A stretch of 64,000 bases of DNA. Origin: Stentor coeruleus. Its lineage: Eukaryota; Ciliophora; Heterotrichea; Heterotrichida; Stentoridae. The stretch lies in the NCBI GenBank assembly GCA_001970955.1, contig MPUH01000027.1, positions 93,013 through 157,012 of the forward strand. The letters run 5' to 3'. The notes under the pieces were generated by a model. That model saw only the letters and a list, made by a program, of their open reading frames with translations, was not told the DNA's origin and did no database searches. Both the position numbers and the translations under genes were made by a program. Positions 38,828 through 50,000 of this stretch are shown here, in pieces (positions within the stretch are counted from its first letter, which is position 1; every line of letters begins with the position of its first letter).

Positions 38828-40948
38828 TATGCTTATTAGGGATTTTATTACTGAATAATGGGAGGTCAAATTTCATTCATACTATGAACGGTTTCTAACT
38901 TTTATAGTCCTTTTTTACTATTAGAATCAAATAGTAACAAGGATATTATGTTAAATAACGAGTAAAGTCACAATTTCCTCAAGTGTTAATTTTATTAATT
39001 ATTCAAATTTAAAAATCTTTGCTATTTATGAAATCTCTTCACTTAAAATTTTTATTATGATAAATTCTTCAAGGAATTCACAACATCGTGAGATTGTTAT
39101 TGGAAAATTTCTTTGAAAAATGAAACGCTTAATGTTCTGTTTGGAAAGTTTCTTTATGAGTGTTTGCTTGTAAAGGAGATGCATAAATAACAATAAATTA
39201 TACTTACTATGAATGAGATTTTATTGATATTTACTAATAATATCTTAAGTATGAATATTTGTTTTAGCTGTGTAAAAATTTCATAATGTTTAAATTTCCA
39301 TTTATTTTTTTATAATACACTAAAGCAAATGATATTAGATTTAAAGATAAATGGGGTTTTTAGATTGGAAGACAAGCTATTTAGGGGTTTTTTTATGGGT
39401 TGGTTATTGGGTGAAAAATACTTCTCTGACTATAAATTTTGATATATATACCATTTTAATTCATAAATAATCTATTCTCTATATAATTCTAATTTAAAAT
39501 CTGTTAGTATGCTTATTCAAATAATAACACAAGACAAACTAAACTAAAAAGCAGCAAATTATTTCTTCTAGCGATTCAATTCACACTATTTCTAATCCTA
39601 AGCATAAACTTAATCTATTATTCTAAACACAAACTTTTAATCCTATCCTAACACCCTAGCACCCATCAAAACTTTTAAACCAAAAACAATAATAAAAAAT
39701 CTCTCTCACAATTAACTTCAATCGAAAAAACAATTATTTAATCGGTTGAAACTTACCAGGGGACTAGATAAAAGCTGTAACCAAAATATGAATTGAAGTG
39801 ATTTTTTAAACATGTAAGAAAAGACGTATAGCTACTACACATTTCGTGTTATTGCATTGCATATAAAACAATTTTTTTTTTCTCACTAGGACGAGAGCAG
39901 GTTGAAATTCTACCTCTTATAGTGGATCATCAAGTTTTTGATATTTTTCTACTACTTTGGTTCTTATAAGTTTTCTAAAATCCCTTGAGTTGCTGCCAGT
40001 GAGATTTTAAAGAGGCTGAGGGTCACCTTTGTCGTTTTAATCCCACAGTTAGCAAGAAAAACCTAAATAAAATTCCAGATTTCTTGAAAAGATATAGTAA
40101 TTTTTTTTCTTCTCTCAAGATTTTATAATAATAAATTCCTAGTCTAAATCCCCTTATATAAGTTCAATAAGTGATATTTTAACTTACCCAGAAATTCATT
40201 CAGATTCCATTTTTCCAGTCCCATATGCCGACCCTTAAAAATTGTTCCTGTATATCAAATTTATGTTTTATCCCAAATCTCCATAAATTTTGAATCTTTA
40301 GCTTCTAAGTTTCTTATAACTTCTGTTTTTTACAATATCCCAAAGTTGAAATCCCCTCCTACAACAAATTCGATAAAAGAATCACTGAATTCTTTGTATA
40401 TGTTTTCTATAAAAATATTCATAATTCTAGCATTCCAGCAACGGATTTGAGGTATTTCCACCCATCATTCATGAGTCATATGAAGGTATTTATTTTTAAG
40501 ATTTGTAATAAGTAGAGGGGCTGTACGATTTCTTTTGTTTTCAACTTTTTTTTAATCTTCTTTTTTATCTTCCTTGCTTTCTTCATCCTCATCTTCTTCC
40601 TCTTTTATTTCTTCTTTTATATTTTCTTTTTTGTCTTCTTCATTAGCATCATTATTATTTCTCTTGAGTTGCTTGAATTAGTTCATTTATAATGTGATTT
40701 TAAGATACAAAATTATAAATTTTATCATGTTCATAAAAATTCTGAATTAGAGCTTAGAGAAAGTTTAATTCATTTTTTCATGAGGATTTATTAATCAAAA
40801 TAACCACGTATAATGATTTAAGATGATAAGATTATTATATAATTATAATATCCTGTTTTTAAAGCTGGAATTAAGTTTTTGATAATTATTTTTTTTATAA
40901 ATTAAAATATGATATGGAATACAAATCTTATAGTATCTTTAAGTTATA
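38828..40948. other. 2.1-kb region without an intact gene
   Basis: 38828-39740 is plain AT-rich DNA with an ATGCTTAT octamer at 39509. 39740-40690 is clearly richer in G and C and contains the endonuclease-like relic on the minus strand. 40690-40948 is the promoter side of the Myb gene. Confidence 0.55.
39890..40686 (-). pseudogene. Decayed (or recoded) endonuclease/exonuclease/phosphatase-like sequence
   Basis: One minus-strand frame reads as protein over about 260 codons. An acidic stretch (EEIKEEEDEDEESKEDKKED) is followed by TAPLLITNLKNKYLHMTH, then IPQIRCWNARIMNIFIENIY and EFVVGGDFNFG at about 40339-40371. The hydrophobic run before GGDFN and the preceding R...N...I spacing are typical of the EEP fold, as in the endonuclease of non-LTR retrotransposons. 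Between 40333 and 40677 only two in-frame stops occur (TAA 40552, TGA 40465) in 115 codons. Further stops (TAA, TGA, TAG) lie at 40330, 40261, 40255, 40144, 40123, 40063 and 39964. No reverse transcriptase was found. Either a LINE-like relic or a gene read with another code. Confidence 0.4.
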
Positions 40949-41487
40949 ATGAACTATTTAAAGAAACCTATTTTTCAAGGTCGCTGGTCAGAGAAGGAAA
41001 TTGGACTTTTTAATNAGGTCGCTGGTCAGAGAAGGAAATTGGACTTTTTAATAAAGCTTTAGAATCAGGATTGACTTGTTGGTGCTTGATTTCAGAAATT
41101 GTTGAGACTAGAACACCACTTCAGTGTAAGTCTCATTATCAAAAAGCTAAAATTGGTTCGAGAATTAAATTTATTAAAGAAAAAGCTTTGGCTAAGAAAA
41201 AAGACTCTATTTTTAAAGTGATTATATCAAGTATGTCTGAAAAGGAAACTCAATGTAGTATAACTACATCAGGATCTTCTGTAGGAATTGAAGAAAGCTG
41301 TAAATTTGAAATTAAAGATATTAAAGATACTAAAGATACTAAAGATACTGAAGATACTAAAGATACTGAAAATATTAAAAATATCATTAAAGATACTTTG
41401 AAATTTAACGAAAATGTCGAAGAGAAAATGTTTGATTTAGTTTCATGTGAGAGCATGGATGATATTTATGATTTTGCTCATTTTTAA
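40949..41487 (+). CDS. Myb/SANT-domain protein, split by an assembly artefact
   Basis: The ATG at 40949 opens MNYLKKPIFQGRWSEKEIGL followed by FN; then comes a single N at 41015 and a repeat of the same 37 nt (40978-41014 equals 41016-41052), after which the frame continues to the TAA at 41487. Dropping one copy and the N restores one reading frame of about 167 aa. Residues ~10-57 form a Myb/SANT repeat (GRWSEKEIGLFNKALESG ... CWCLISEIVETRTPLQCKSH). The rest is basic, then a run of KDT/EDT units, then acidic. Probably a nuclear DNA- or chromatin-binding protein. As printed, the sequence is not translatable because of the N. Confidence 0.75.
40978..41052. other. Single-N gap with an exact 37-nt duplication
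   Basis: The same 37 nt precede and follow the N at 41015. As at 30095, this looks like an unmerged contig overlap. Removing one copy repairs the Myb gene. Confidence 0.9.
41311..41394 (+). repeat. In-frame 9-nt microsatellite-like repeat
   Basis: Units of aaagatact or near variants follow each other within the Myb gene and encode KDT/EDT repeats. The 9-nt period keeps the frame, so length changes would be tolerated. Confidence 0.8.
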
Positions 41488-41672
41488 AAATCTAATAAAT
41501 AAGTTATTTAATTGTACTTAAACTTTAGATGATTACTAAAGAATGCTCTAATCGAATAATATGTCAAGTGGTTTTTATAGAATACAAGAGAATTTTTATT
41601 GCTATCATAAAATACGCATTTCAGTCAATAAATACAAATTAAATGATTATATCTATCTATAACTGAACATGA

Positions 41673-43361
41673 CTACTCCTCTGGCTTCTTTGTATTTCTC
41701 TTAACCAAATGCACCTTTTGTTTCGGTGCTGTAGTCTTATGTTTGAAAATCGAGTTTTCAGTCCTCTCCGTATCATTAGGTTTTTTAATAATAGCCGAGT
41801 TGTTCAAATCCGGAATCGAAAGGGCAATTTTCTTAGACCCAGTAATTAAAACTGACCCTTTGCTTCTTTTTTCCTCTTCTATTGTTGTCCTAATTGGATC
41901 ATCATCTTCTAATATCGAACTTATTTTTGAATGTGAGTTATTTCTACTAAAAAACCCAGTCCTACTAATACTTGTTGATATCGATGCTAAATCAACTGAA
42001 TTAAGTTTAACTTCTTTAACTGTTTTTTGCTCATAAACATAGTCAAAATCTTGAAATGGTTGAGCAAAAGGAGCTGGTTGTAAATTGAATTCCTCAGGGT
42101 TAATTGGTAAAATCATATATTCAGGATCAAAATTCGAATGGGTCAAAGATGGGCGAAAAGGTGGGTAGATTTTTTTAAGTAGGAGTCTTTTCCAGTCAGT
42201 GTTTTTAAGCCAAGGATGATTGCGGATTTCTTCAACACCATTTTCATAACCAATCCGACGAGTTGGGTCTTTTTCTAGTAGTCCTTCTAGTAAGTTTTTA
42301 GCATTTCGACTGAGGAAGTTGGGAAGTTCCAGTTTTTCATTGAGTATTTTCATGTAAATCTTAGAACGGTTTGAATCGTAAAATGGAGGAAGGCCTGTGA
42401 GCATTTCAAAAAGCAAGGCACCAATGCTATAATAGTCTACTTCACGACCATGACCTAAGGCTCTAAGCATTTCTGGACTCATATACTCTGGTGATCCACA
42501 AAAACTATAACTTCGGGTGCGAATATCAATATTTTCTTTAGATAAACCAAAATCAGTTATTCTTATATGCCCATCTATATCTAAAAGAACATTTTCAGGC
42601 TTTAAATCACGATAGACTATATTTTGTTCATGTAAGTACTCAATCCCTAATAAAATCTCAGCAAAATAAAACTTAGCTTGATCTTCTGTAAGCCTTCCAA
42701 GGTTATGAAGATGGAAAAAAAGTTCCCCGCCAGGACAGAAGTCTATAACCAGATACAAATTATCAACCTATTTATAGCTTACTGTTTGAAATGCCCAATG
42801 TAATTTTACTATAAATGGATGAAAGCATTTAGCTAAAATATTCCTCTCAGTCAGAATCTGACTTATTTTTTCTTCTTTAATAACAAATTCTTTAGACATT
42901 ACTTTTATAGCATAAAGATTTCCAGTGTCTTTTTTCCTTGCCATAACAACTTTTGAAAAACCTCCTTTGCCGATAACTTTTAATGGAATGAAATGGTTGA
43001 GTTGGATTTCCCCTTGAGTTGGCTGTTCGAATAATGCACATAATTTTTCATTGTCTTTAAATGGTTGAAGGGATCTATCAAAAATTGTCAACCAGTCATC
43101 AAGGATTTCTAAACCTTTGGATGTACGTAATGAGACTAAATTATTAGACCCGGTGTATGCTCTTATTGCTTCAGATAGTAACCAACCACATGTAAGTGTA
43201 TCATCTGTTACTGTAATATCAATTTCTTGAATACCTGCTTTGATTTTTATGTTTTTAAAAGTGGCAATTTCTTTAGGTTTTTCTACTGATCTTTGTTTTA
43301 CCTTCCTTGATCTTTGTTCTCTTTCTAGTCTTAATGAAGGCTGAGACTGCTCTTGGCCCAT
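41673..43361 (-). CDS. AGC-family Ser/Thr protein kinase with N-terminal ubiquitin-like region
   Basis: Exons 43361-42783 and 42767-41673; 557 aa. MGQEQSQPS suggests N-myristoylation. Residues ~34-112 look ubiquitin/RBD-like (FKNIKIKAGIQEIDITVTDD, LRTSKGLEILDDWLTIFD). The kinase domain (~122-380) has GKGGFSKV, AIKVM with the ATP Lys at 153, YRDLKPEN (D247), TDFG (D265) and an activation segment SYSFCGSPEYMSPE with Ser281 at the PDK1 site position. The C-tail ends in a hydrophobic motif FQDFDY, where Asp takes the place of the usual phospho-Ser/Thr, as in atypical PKCs. All catalytic residues are present. The intron splits the conserved FQT/VDNLYLV strand, and only the spliced form gives an intact kinase lobe. 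Confidence 0.92.
42768..42782 (-). other. 15-nt intron in the AGC kinase
   Basis: GTAAGCTATAAATAG on the minus strand, phase 0. Splicing restores WAFQTVDNLYLVIDF, a conserved kinase segment, which makes it the best-supported intron in the window. Confidence 0.97.
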
Positions 43362-44783
43362 TTAAATTATATTTTTAAGGTATTTTGATTTTTATTCCTG
43401 ATATTATTTCAAATGTACACCGATTTTAGGATTATTTATTCTACAGCTTGTTATATAATTTTATTATATGTTATTTGTGTTTGTTGATATAGTTCGAGCA
43501 TTAAATAAATAATTTGTGATTGGGTTTGAGTATTAAAAATTGTAGTTTAGAAGATAAAAAGTTTGATTTATGTAAAGATAAGAAGTTATTGATTATGATT
43601 TCAAGAGTAAATTATGTAAAAGAGATTATTGAAAAAAATGTTTGTGAAGAGTTTTAAGTTTGACTGTTTATACTAATTTTCATAATTGGTTTTATATGAC
43701 TTAGGTATGCTTGATAGGTTCATAGTAAGTATTGTGAATGAAAATATTTTAACTAAATTTATAGCTTAAAATTATACTAATATTATAAGAAATACTTTAA
43801 GAGATCATTGATTATTATGATTAGGATTACTGATCCAACTTGGTTTTACTTTTTTTTAATAAGAATTAGTACTTTTATTATTTATTTCAATAAATACCTT
43901 GGAAATCGTTTTTATTCTTTTGATTCGAATTTTGGCAAAGTCATACATCACATATATTTTACAATTCTAATTTAGTATATAAACCTTCTTTAATAAATTA
44001 TATAAAGGTTATGTTTAGAAGAAAATTAAGTAGTCAAGAAATATAAAGCAATGTATATTTCCTATCTAATAAAAATCAAAAATTTACTTTTTGCATTCCT
44101 AATGATGATAATAGACAAAAACTAAAATATTCAGCATCTTTTGAATACTTATAGTATATAAAAGTACTTTGAAAGAAAGATCATTTATCAATAATCTGTT
44201 TATGCCTATATTAAATTTCTGGGATTAATTCTAGCACAGAATCCCCTAAAATTTCCCAAAAAAAAATAAAACTTAATCATATTTAGTTATATAAATATAA
44301 AAATAAGTAATTTTTGTATCGATGATAATAGATTATTTTGGTCTATTAAAATCTATTAATCCATTCAGATATGAAATTATTTCTATCATAGAAAATCTAT
44401 GTTTATCTTATTATAGAACCTACCACATCAGCATTATATCATTTTGAAAAATATTAGAAATAAACTCCGACATAACTTTAACCCTATGATCTTATAAACA
44501 AGATAAAAATGCTTATATTCTCAACTTTTAAACCCGAAAAAAATATTCCAACTAAAAAACCTCAAAAAACTGCAAATCTTCAATAAAAAGTATAATTGCA
44601 TTCCCTCTGACATAAAAAAACTTTCTATCATCAAACTATATACAATATATAATGAATTCAGATTAAAATACATACTCTCACAAGTATTTTAAATACCCCT
44701 TAAAAAGTACCCTAGAATTATATATATATATATGAATATAAAATTTTGATTGCAGACATAAATATATTAATATTACTAGTTGA
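43362..44783. other. 1.4-kb intergenic region
   Basis: Lies upstream of the AGC kinase and downstream of the small gene at 44784. AT-rich, with one ATGCTTAT octamer at 44509 and a short (AT)n run near 44720. No ORF or RNA recognised. Confidence 0.55.
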
Positions 44784-44984
44784 TTACTTTAATTTTCTAG
44801 GTTTAAATTGCCTATTACTATAGGAAATTTCTTTTTTTGGAACAGGGGATAGTGAACTACGTTGTTGATTTTCCAAAATATCTTCTTTGAATGCATATTT
44901 TAAAAGATGACGAATTTCAAAAAGTTCAGATTTCAGCCCTGCGATATCTTTGTCTACCTCTGCAAAGTATTGATTAATATTCAT
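44784..44984 (-). CDS. Small helical hypothetical protein
   Basis: 66 aa. The N-terminal half is a regular amphipathic helix (AEVDKDIAGLKSELFEIRHL), consistent with a short coiled coil. The C-terminal half is basic and Ser-rich (SSLSPVPKKE ... RQFKPRKLK). ATG at 44984, with ATAAGCAT ending 12 nt upstream. No family is recognised; it could be a small coiled-coil adaptor. Confidence 0.5.
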   Translation of the reverse strand: MNINQYFAEVDKDIAGLKSELFEIRHLLKYAFKEDILENQQRSSLSPVPKKEISYSNRQFKPRKLK

Positions 44985-45330
44985 TACAGAAATATATAAG
45001 CATTTATATTTTACATTATGATATTTGTAATAAATCTAGTATTAAATGATATTAGTGATTAATTATTTGCATATAATGTTTTTCCAATATATTATATATT
45101 AGGTCAAATACTAAATTTAACATATGAAAAATCTGATAGCAATTTCCAGAGCCAACTTATAAACTAATTAGCACTGTTGATGGCTAAATGATTGAATTCT
45201 TTCAGTTTGCTTACTGGAGTTCTCTGAAACTCAGTAGGTTATGATATTATAAAACAACATTAAATTACTAAATACTTTTTAAATCTGTTCAATCGAAATA
45301 ATCTTCTAAAATTTAATAAATTATAATTAT
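44985..45330. other. Intergenic
   Basis: 346 nt, the promoter side of the small helical gene and the 3' side of the first RING-CH gene. Nothing else seen. Confidence 0.5.
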
Positions 45331-45837
45331 CTAAATTCTAATATCTTCAGACGTGTTATTTGTTTTCATAGTGCTATCTATATCTAAATAAACTCCAATA
45401 ATCGCTTTAAAAGTATATTTCCCAAATAATAAAAAAGCTAACACAACAGGTATAATCATAAATCCTTGAATCTCTGATTTATTTTTCAGCTTTCCGAAAC
45501 TATTAAATACTAAAGAAAATGTGCCGCAAAGAATAATTGTAAGTATAAATAATGAAAAAGAACTTACAATTCTTATCACGTCTATAATAGAAATCGGATT
45601 TAAGGATTGCCGATTGTATAATCTACATTTCCTCTGAGTTTTTATCGGTAATTTCTTCAAACAAACTTCGCAAAATGAATTTTTTGGATTAGGAAATTTT
45701 ACTAAAACCCATGATTTCAAACATTTTTCATGGACGTATTTAGAATTTCCTGAGCAATCACAAGGGCTTATAAATAGGCTATCTTTAGAATCAAAGCAAA
45801 TCCTGCAGATATTTGAAATTTCTGGATCCAGAGACAT
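45331..45837 (-). CDS. RING-CH (MARCH-type) membrane E3 ubiquitin ligase A
   Basis: 168 aa from the ATG at 45837; an in-frame extension to 45906 is disfavoured. The RING-CH finger (C4HC3) starts at residue ~10: CRICFD, then ISPCDCSGNSKYVHEKCLKSW and FCEVC. Two hydrophobic helices follow (about 90-112 and 125-145), the usual MARCH layout with both termini cytosolic. Such enzymes ubiquitinate membrane proteins for endocytosis or ER degradation. All zinc ligands are present. A paralogue lies 435 nt upstream on the same strand with the same architecture. Confidence 0.9.
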   Translation of the reverse strand: MSLDPEISNICRICFDSKDSLFISPCDCSGNSKYVHEKCLKSWVLVKFPNPKNSFCEVCLKKLPIKTQRKCRLYNRQSLNPISIIDVIRIVSSFSLFILTIILCGTFSLVFNSFGKLKNKSEIQGFMIIPVVLAFLLFGKYTFKAIIGVYLDIDSTMKTNNTSEDIRI

Positions 45838-46272
45838 TCGATCTTTTTTAGTTATATTAATGGCTTTTAGGTAGAATAATAAAGTTAGTGCATTTCTATG
45901 AAGCAATTTTATAATTGTCAGTAGTATTACTCAAGAAAAATTCTACCATAACTAAACTATGACATTTTAATAATTTCATCAATCGACCTATCTGTAATAA
46001 ACATAAACTTTAAATAAACCTAATAATTTCGATCTCAAAAACCTGAAGAAAAAAATTAAAATTTTCTTATAGACTTTTATACAATTTAGCCTTGTAATCT
46101 AAAATTATTATACAACTGTTTTTATACATTAATACCTTGAAACCCAAAAAATAACTATACTAACTAAATAACCTCAAATTATCAACAATTTTTCAATAAA
46201 AAATATTACCCTTTCTCTACCTTCCCCTCTTACAAAAAAAAAATCTTACGATTGTTATATTTTATATAAAAA
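45838..46272. other. Intergenic between the two RING-CH genes
   Basis: 435 nt of AT-rich DNA, no feature noticed. Confidence 0.5.
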
Positions 46273-46857
46273 CTATGCATTCGGGTTGAAGTACCCACTT
46301 AAACGAATATTTTGAGTACTTTTATCTAATTCTTTAGGTCTTACCTTAATAACAAAATTATCTGTATTGACAAACAATCTAAAAAAGCATAAAGCCAGAA
46401 CTCCTAAACTTAAAAACAATATTACAACACAAACAGATAATATAATAACAGAAATCATATACATTCCGTTTTTCATAACATAAAATTCAATAATAATCCC
46501 AAGTATTCCTCCAGATATCAAAATTATAAGTAACAAACACTTGATTCTACACAGATATAAAGACCTTAAGTATGAGTTTTTTATAAATTCGCATTTCCAT
46601 CTAGTCACAGTCTGAATGTTTAACTTGTATTTGCATATTTCACAAAATGCTTCTTTACCTGTTGGGAACTTGCATAGAATCCATGATTTTAAGCATTTTT
46701 TGTGTGTAAACTGCGCAGACCCTGAACATTCACATGGACTTATAAACCCTTTTGGATCATCATCTAAGCAGATCCTACATATTTTCCTAGAAGTTAGACA
46801 TAGTGTGTCAACTTGGTCTGATTCTCCTATATCTGGAGATATTGATGCTTTATTCAT
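46273..46857 (-). CDS. RING-CH (MARCH-type) membrane E3 ubiquitin ligase B
   Basis: 194 aa. The RING-CH finger at ~27-72 reads CRICLD, ISPCECSGSAQFTHKKCLKSW and FCEIC, with all C4HC3 ligands. Two membrane helices follow (about 98-120 and 130-155), then a short polar tail. About half of the finger residues are the same as in the neighbour at 45331 (CRIC, ISPC, CSG, CLKSW), while the membrane parts differ, so this is a fairly old tandem duplication. A membrane E3 role is inferred from the family. Confidence 0.9.
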   Translation of the reverse strand: MNKASISPDIGESDQVDTLCLTSRKICRICLDDDPKGFISPCECSGSAQFTHKKCLKSWILCKFPTGKEAFCEICKYKLNIQTVTRWKCEFIKNSYLRSLYLCRIKCLLLIILISGGILGIIIEFYVMKNGMYMISVIILSVCVVILFLSLGVLALCFFRLFVNTDNFVIKVRPKELDKSTQNIRLSGYFNPNA

Positions 46858-47071
46858 TATATGTAAAAGTTGGTTATGAAATAAGGGAATATATAAAGAA
46901 ATAATACGTTTTTGATGAATTTTACATATTTATAAGGGTAAAAGGTAGAGAATTATTATTTTTTATTATGAAAAGAATTTTGTTTAGTTTATTGATAAAA
47001 ATTATCTTAAATTTTATTATTGATGTCCAAGTAGTACTTAAAATGTATTTTAAAACTTTTATAATAATAAT

Positions 47072-50000
47072 CTAATCTAATTCTAATTTGTTATCTCCAT
47101 TAGCTTCATTCACTTCATTTTCAAAAACAGTTCGAACTCTATACACTTCTCCAATCCTCCTTTCTCTTTTTGCATAAATATATGTTTTAATTTTCGAAAT
47201 AATTAGATAAACATTGTTAAAAATGCTAAATACAATGTTTAAACTCCATGCACACATAGCTAAAGCAATACAAATTCTAGAGCTTTTTTGACTAAATTTA
47301 CCTTTTTCACGTGCTGCTTCTATAATAATAACATAATAAAAAGTTGAAATTATAAGTTCATTTATTACATGGTAAAGATTCGTAGATTTTTCTTTAAATA
47401 ATCTTGTAATAGCTACATATAAAAATATCTAAATATTTTTTTACTGTAAAACTAATACCTATAGAAAGAGCTAACTGTAAACCCTCATCTGTAGAAAAAT
47501 GAAAAGTTAAAACCAATATAGTTCTCCTAAGGATATATAAAAAGTAATAAAGCATATTTCTTAAATGACTTGTATTAAATTCTTCAATAAATGTACTATA
47601 TGTAGATTCTAATAATTTTATTTGTTCTTCAGATTTAGCAAATACTCTTTTTACGAGAAAATATATAAAAATTCCAAGTCCAAATATTTGTCCTGCCTTT
47701 ATAGAAATTACAATAATCAATATACCTATTGTTCCATCAATTATTTGAATATTATTTTCCCATTTATTGTATTTTAATCCAAAGGTTACTATAATCAAAA
47801 CTTCAAAGTAAGTCTGAAGCCAAAAACGTAAAAATACTCCGTATCTATAAGATTTTCTGATTCCTTCAAGTCGTTTATTTAGACATTTAAAATTAGACAA
47901 AATTGTTATAAAAATTAAATTCACAATCAAAATAGTAAAAGTTGTTAATTGTACACCTGCATTGATAATAATTAAATTTGTTTTATAACCAAAATCTTGT
48001 AATTTTTGAGGCATTGGAACTCCATCATTTTCATTAATTAAATTATCGTAAATACTAGGTAAAATATCTGTTGTTCTTAGAGATAATAAGAATTTGAATA
48101 GGATAATGTTAAGATCTTGATGGAAAAGGGCTGCAGCATAGAGAATTTCAGCTGTATTTAGAAAGTCGAAAAATGAAGATGGATCAAAAGTTAGAAAACT
48201 AAAACCTAAAGTTATTCCAATACTTGTTGATATTCCTAATTTTGCAGTAGTTTTAGCTTCTTCTGCTTTTTGGTTTTCTTTAATCATTGCTTTCATTTCT
48301 TTGGTTAAGAATAGATGAATTGATAATGGTACCTTTGACAATGTAAAATTAGAAACTGATATTATATCGTTTAAAAATTCTATTTTCAAAATTGAATCTT
48401 GGTTGTAAATAAGTGATAATTTTGGGGTAATTTTGTAGCTTGATTCTGTAATTTTTTCTATGATAAAAGATAAATTATAATTTTGAATTGAGAGATTAAT
48501 GTCTTCTTGTTTGAGATCTTGAGAAAGGTCTTGAATGAAAAAAAGAGTTATTATATTGCTTTCAGTTATTGAGATACTAGCTGTAAATTCCTTACGCTCA
48601 CATGCAATCAAAGGGTTATTTCTATAATACCCATCATTGCATGAGCAACCTCGAAAAATATCAGGAGATGCATTAATATCTATACATGTATCACAAACAT
48701 CAGCTTGTGAACAAGTTTTACATTCTGATGAACATGGTAAGCATGACTCAAAACTTGTTAAATTACTTCCATAAAACCCATCTTTGCATATACAACCTTG
48801 TGTATACGTAGGAATTGCATTTAAAGTAATACACTCATTACAGATATTTTCTTCTGAGCAAGTTTTGCATTCTTCATAGCAAGGTTTACAGGAATCGTTA
48901 TTTACAAGAAATTTCCCGTAAAATCCTTCATTGCATTGACACCCTCGAGTTGTTGTAGGAGTTGCATTTAGAGCTATACATGTGTCACATATAAATGCTT
49001 TTGAGCAAGTCTTGCATTCATCAAAACACAGCTTGCATGAATCAACATCAATAAGATTGTTTCCATAAAACCCATCATCACATAAGCATCCTTGAACAAG
49101 TGTAGCAGAAGAATTTAAAGAAATGCATGTGTCACATATATAATCTTGTGAACAAGTTTTGCATTCTTGATGACAGGGTAAGCATGAATCAATTTTAATA
49201 AGATTTATTCCATAATATCCATCATTGCATAAGCATCCTAGATTTGATGTAGAATGTGAATTTAAAGCTAAGCATATATCACAAATATTAGCTTGAGAAC
49301 AAGTTTTACATTCTTCATGACAAGGTAAGCATGAATCAGATTCGATAAGATTTTTTCCATAAAACCCATCATTACAAGAGCACCCTAATGTAGATGTAGC
49401 AAATGCATTTAAAGCTTTACATGTATCACATATATAAGAATAAGAACAAGTTTTACATTCTTGATAACATGGTAAGCATGAATCAGGTTTAATAAGATTA
49501 TTTCCATAAAACCCATCATTGCATATACATCCTTGAGTAGATTTAGTAGATGCATTTAAAGAAATACATGTATCACAGATTAAATCTTTTGAGCAAGTTT
49601 TACATTCTCGATAACAGGCTAAGCATGAATTTTTGCTTGTAAGATTATTTCCATAATATCCATCTTTACATATACACCCTTGAGTAGATGAAGCAAATGA
49701 ATTTAAAGCGATGCATGTGTCACAAATAGAAGCTTGAGAGCAAGTTTTACATTCTTGATAGCAGGATAAGCATGAATCTACAATGGTAAGATTGCTTCCA
49801 TAAAATCCATCTTTACAAACACATCCTTTTATGTTTGTTGGAGATGCATTTAAAGTGATACATGTGTCACAAATATAAGCATCTGAACAAGTTTTACATT
49901 CTTGGTAACAGGATAAACATGAATCAGCATTAATAAGATTAATTCCATAAAACCCATCATTACATAAACATCCTTGAAGATGTGAAGGGTATGAATTTGA

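Noticed and set aside
39750-39775. ACTTACC as a U1 snRNA 5' end
   Set aside because: The following sequence lacks the U1 stem-loop I loop and Sm site at the right distances.
39890-39925. GAGCAGGTTGAAA as SRP RNA helix 8
   Set aside because: No GGAA-type tetraloop stem and no Alu-domain motifs in the right order; the same DNA fits the end of the endonuclease-like frame.
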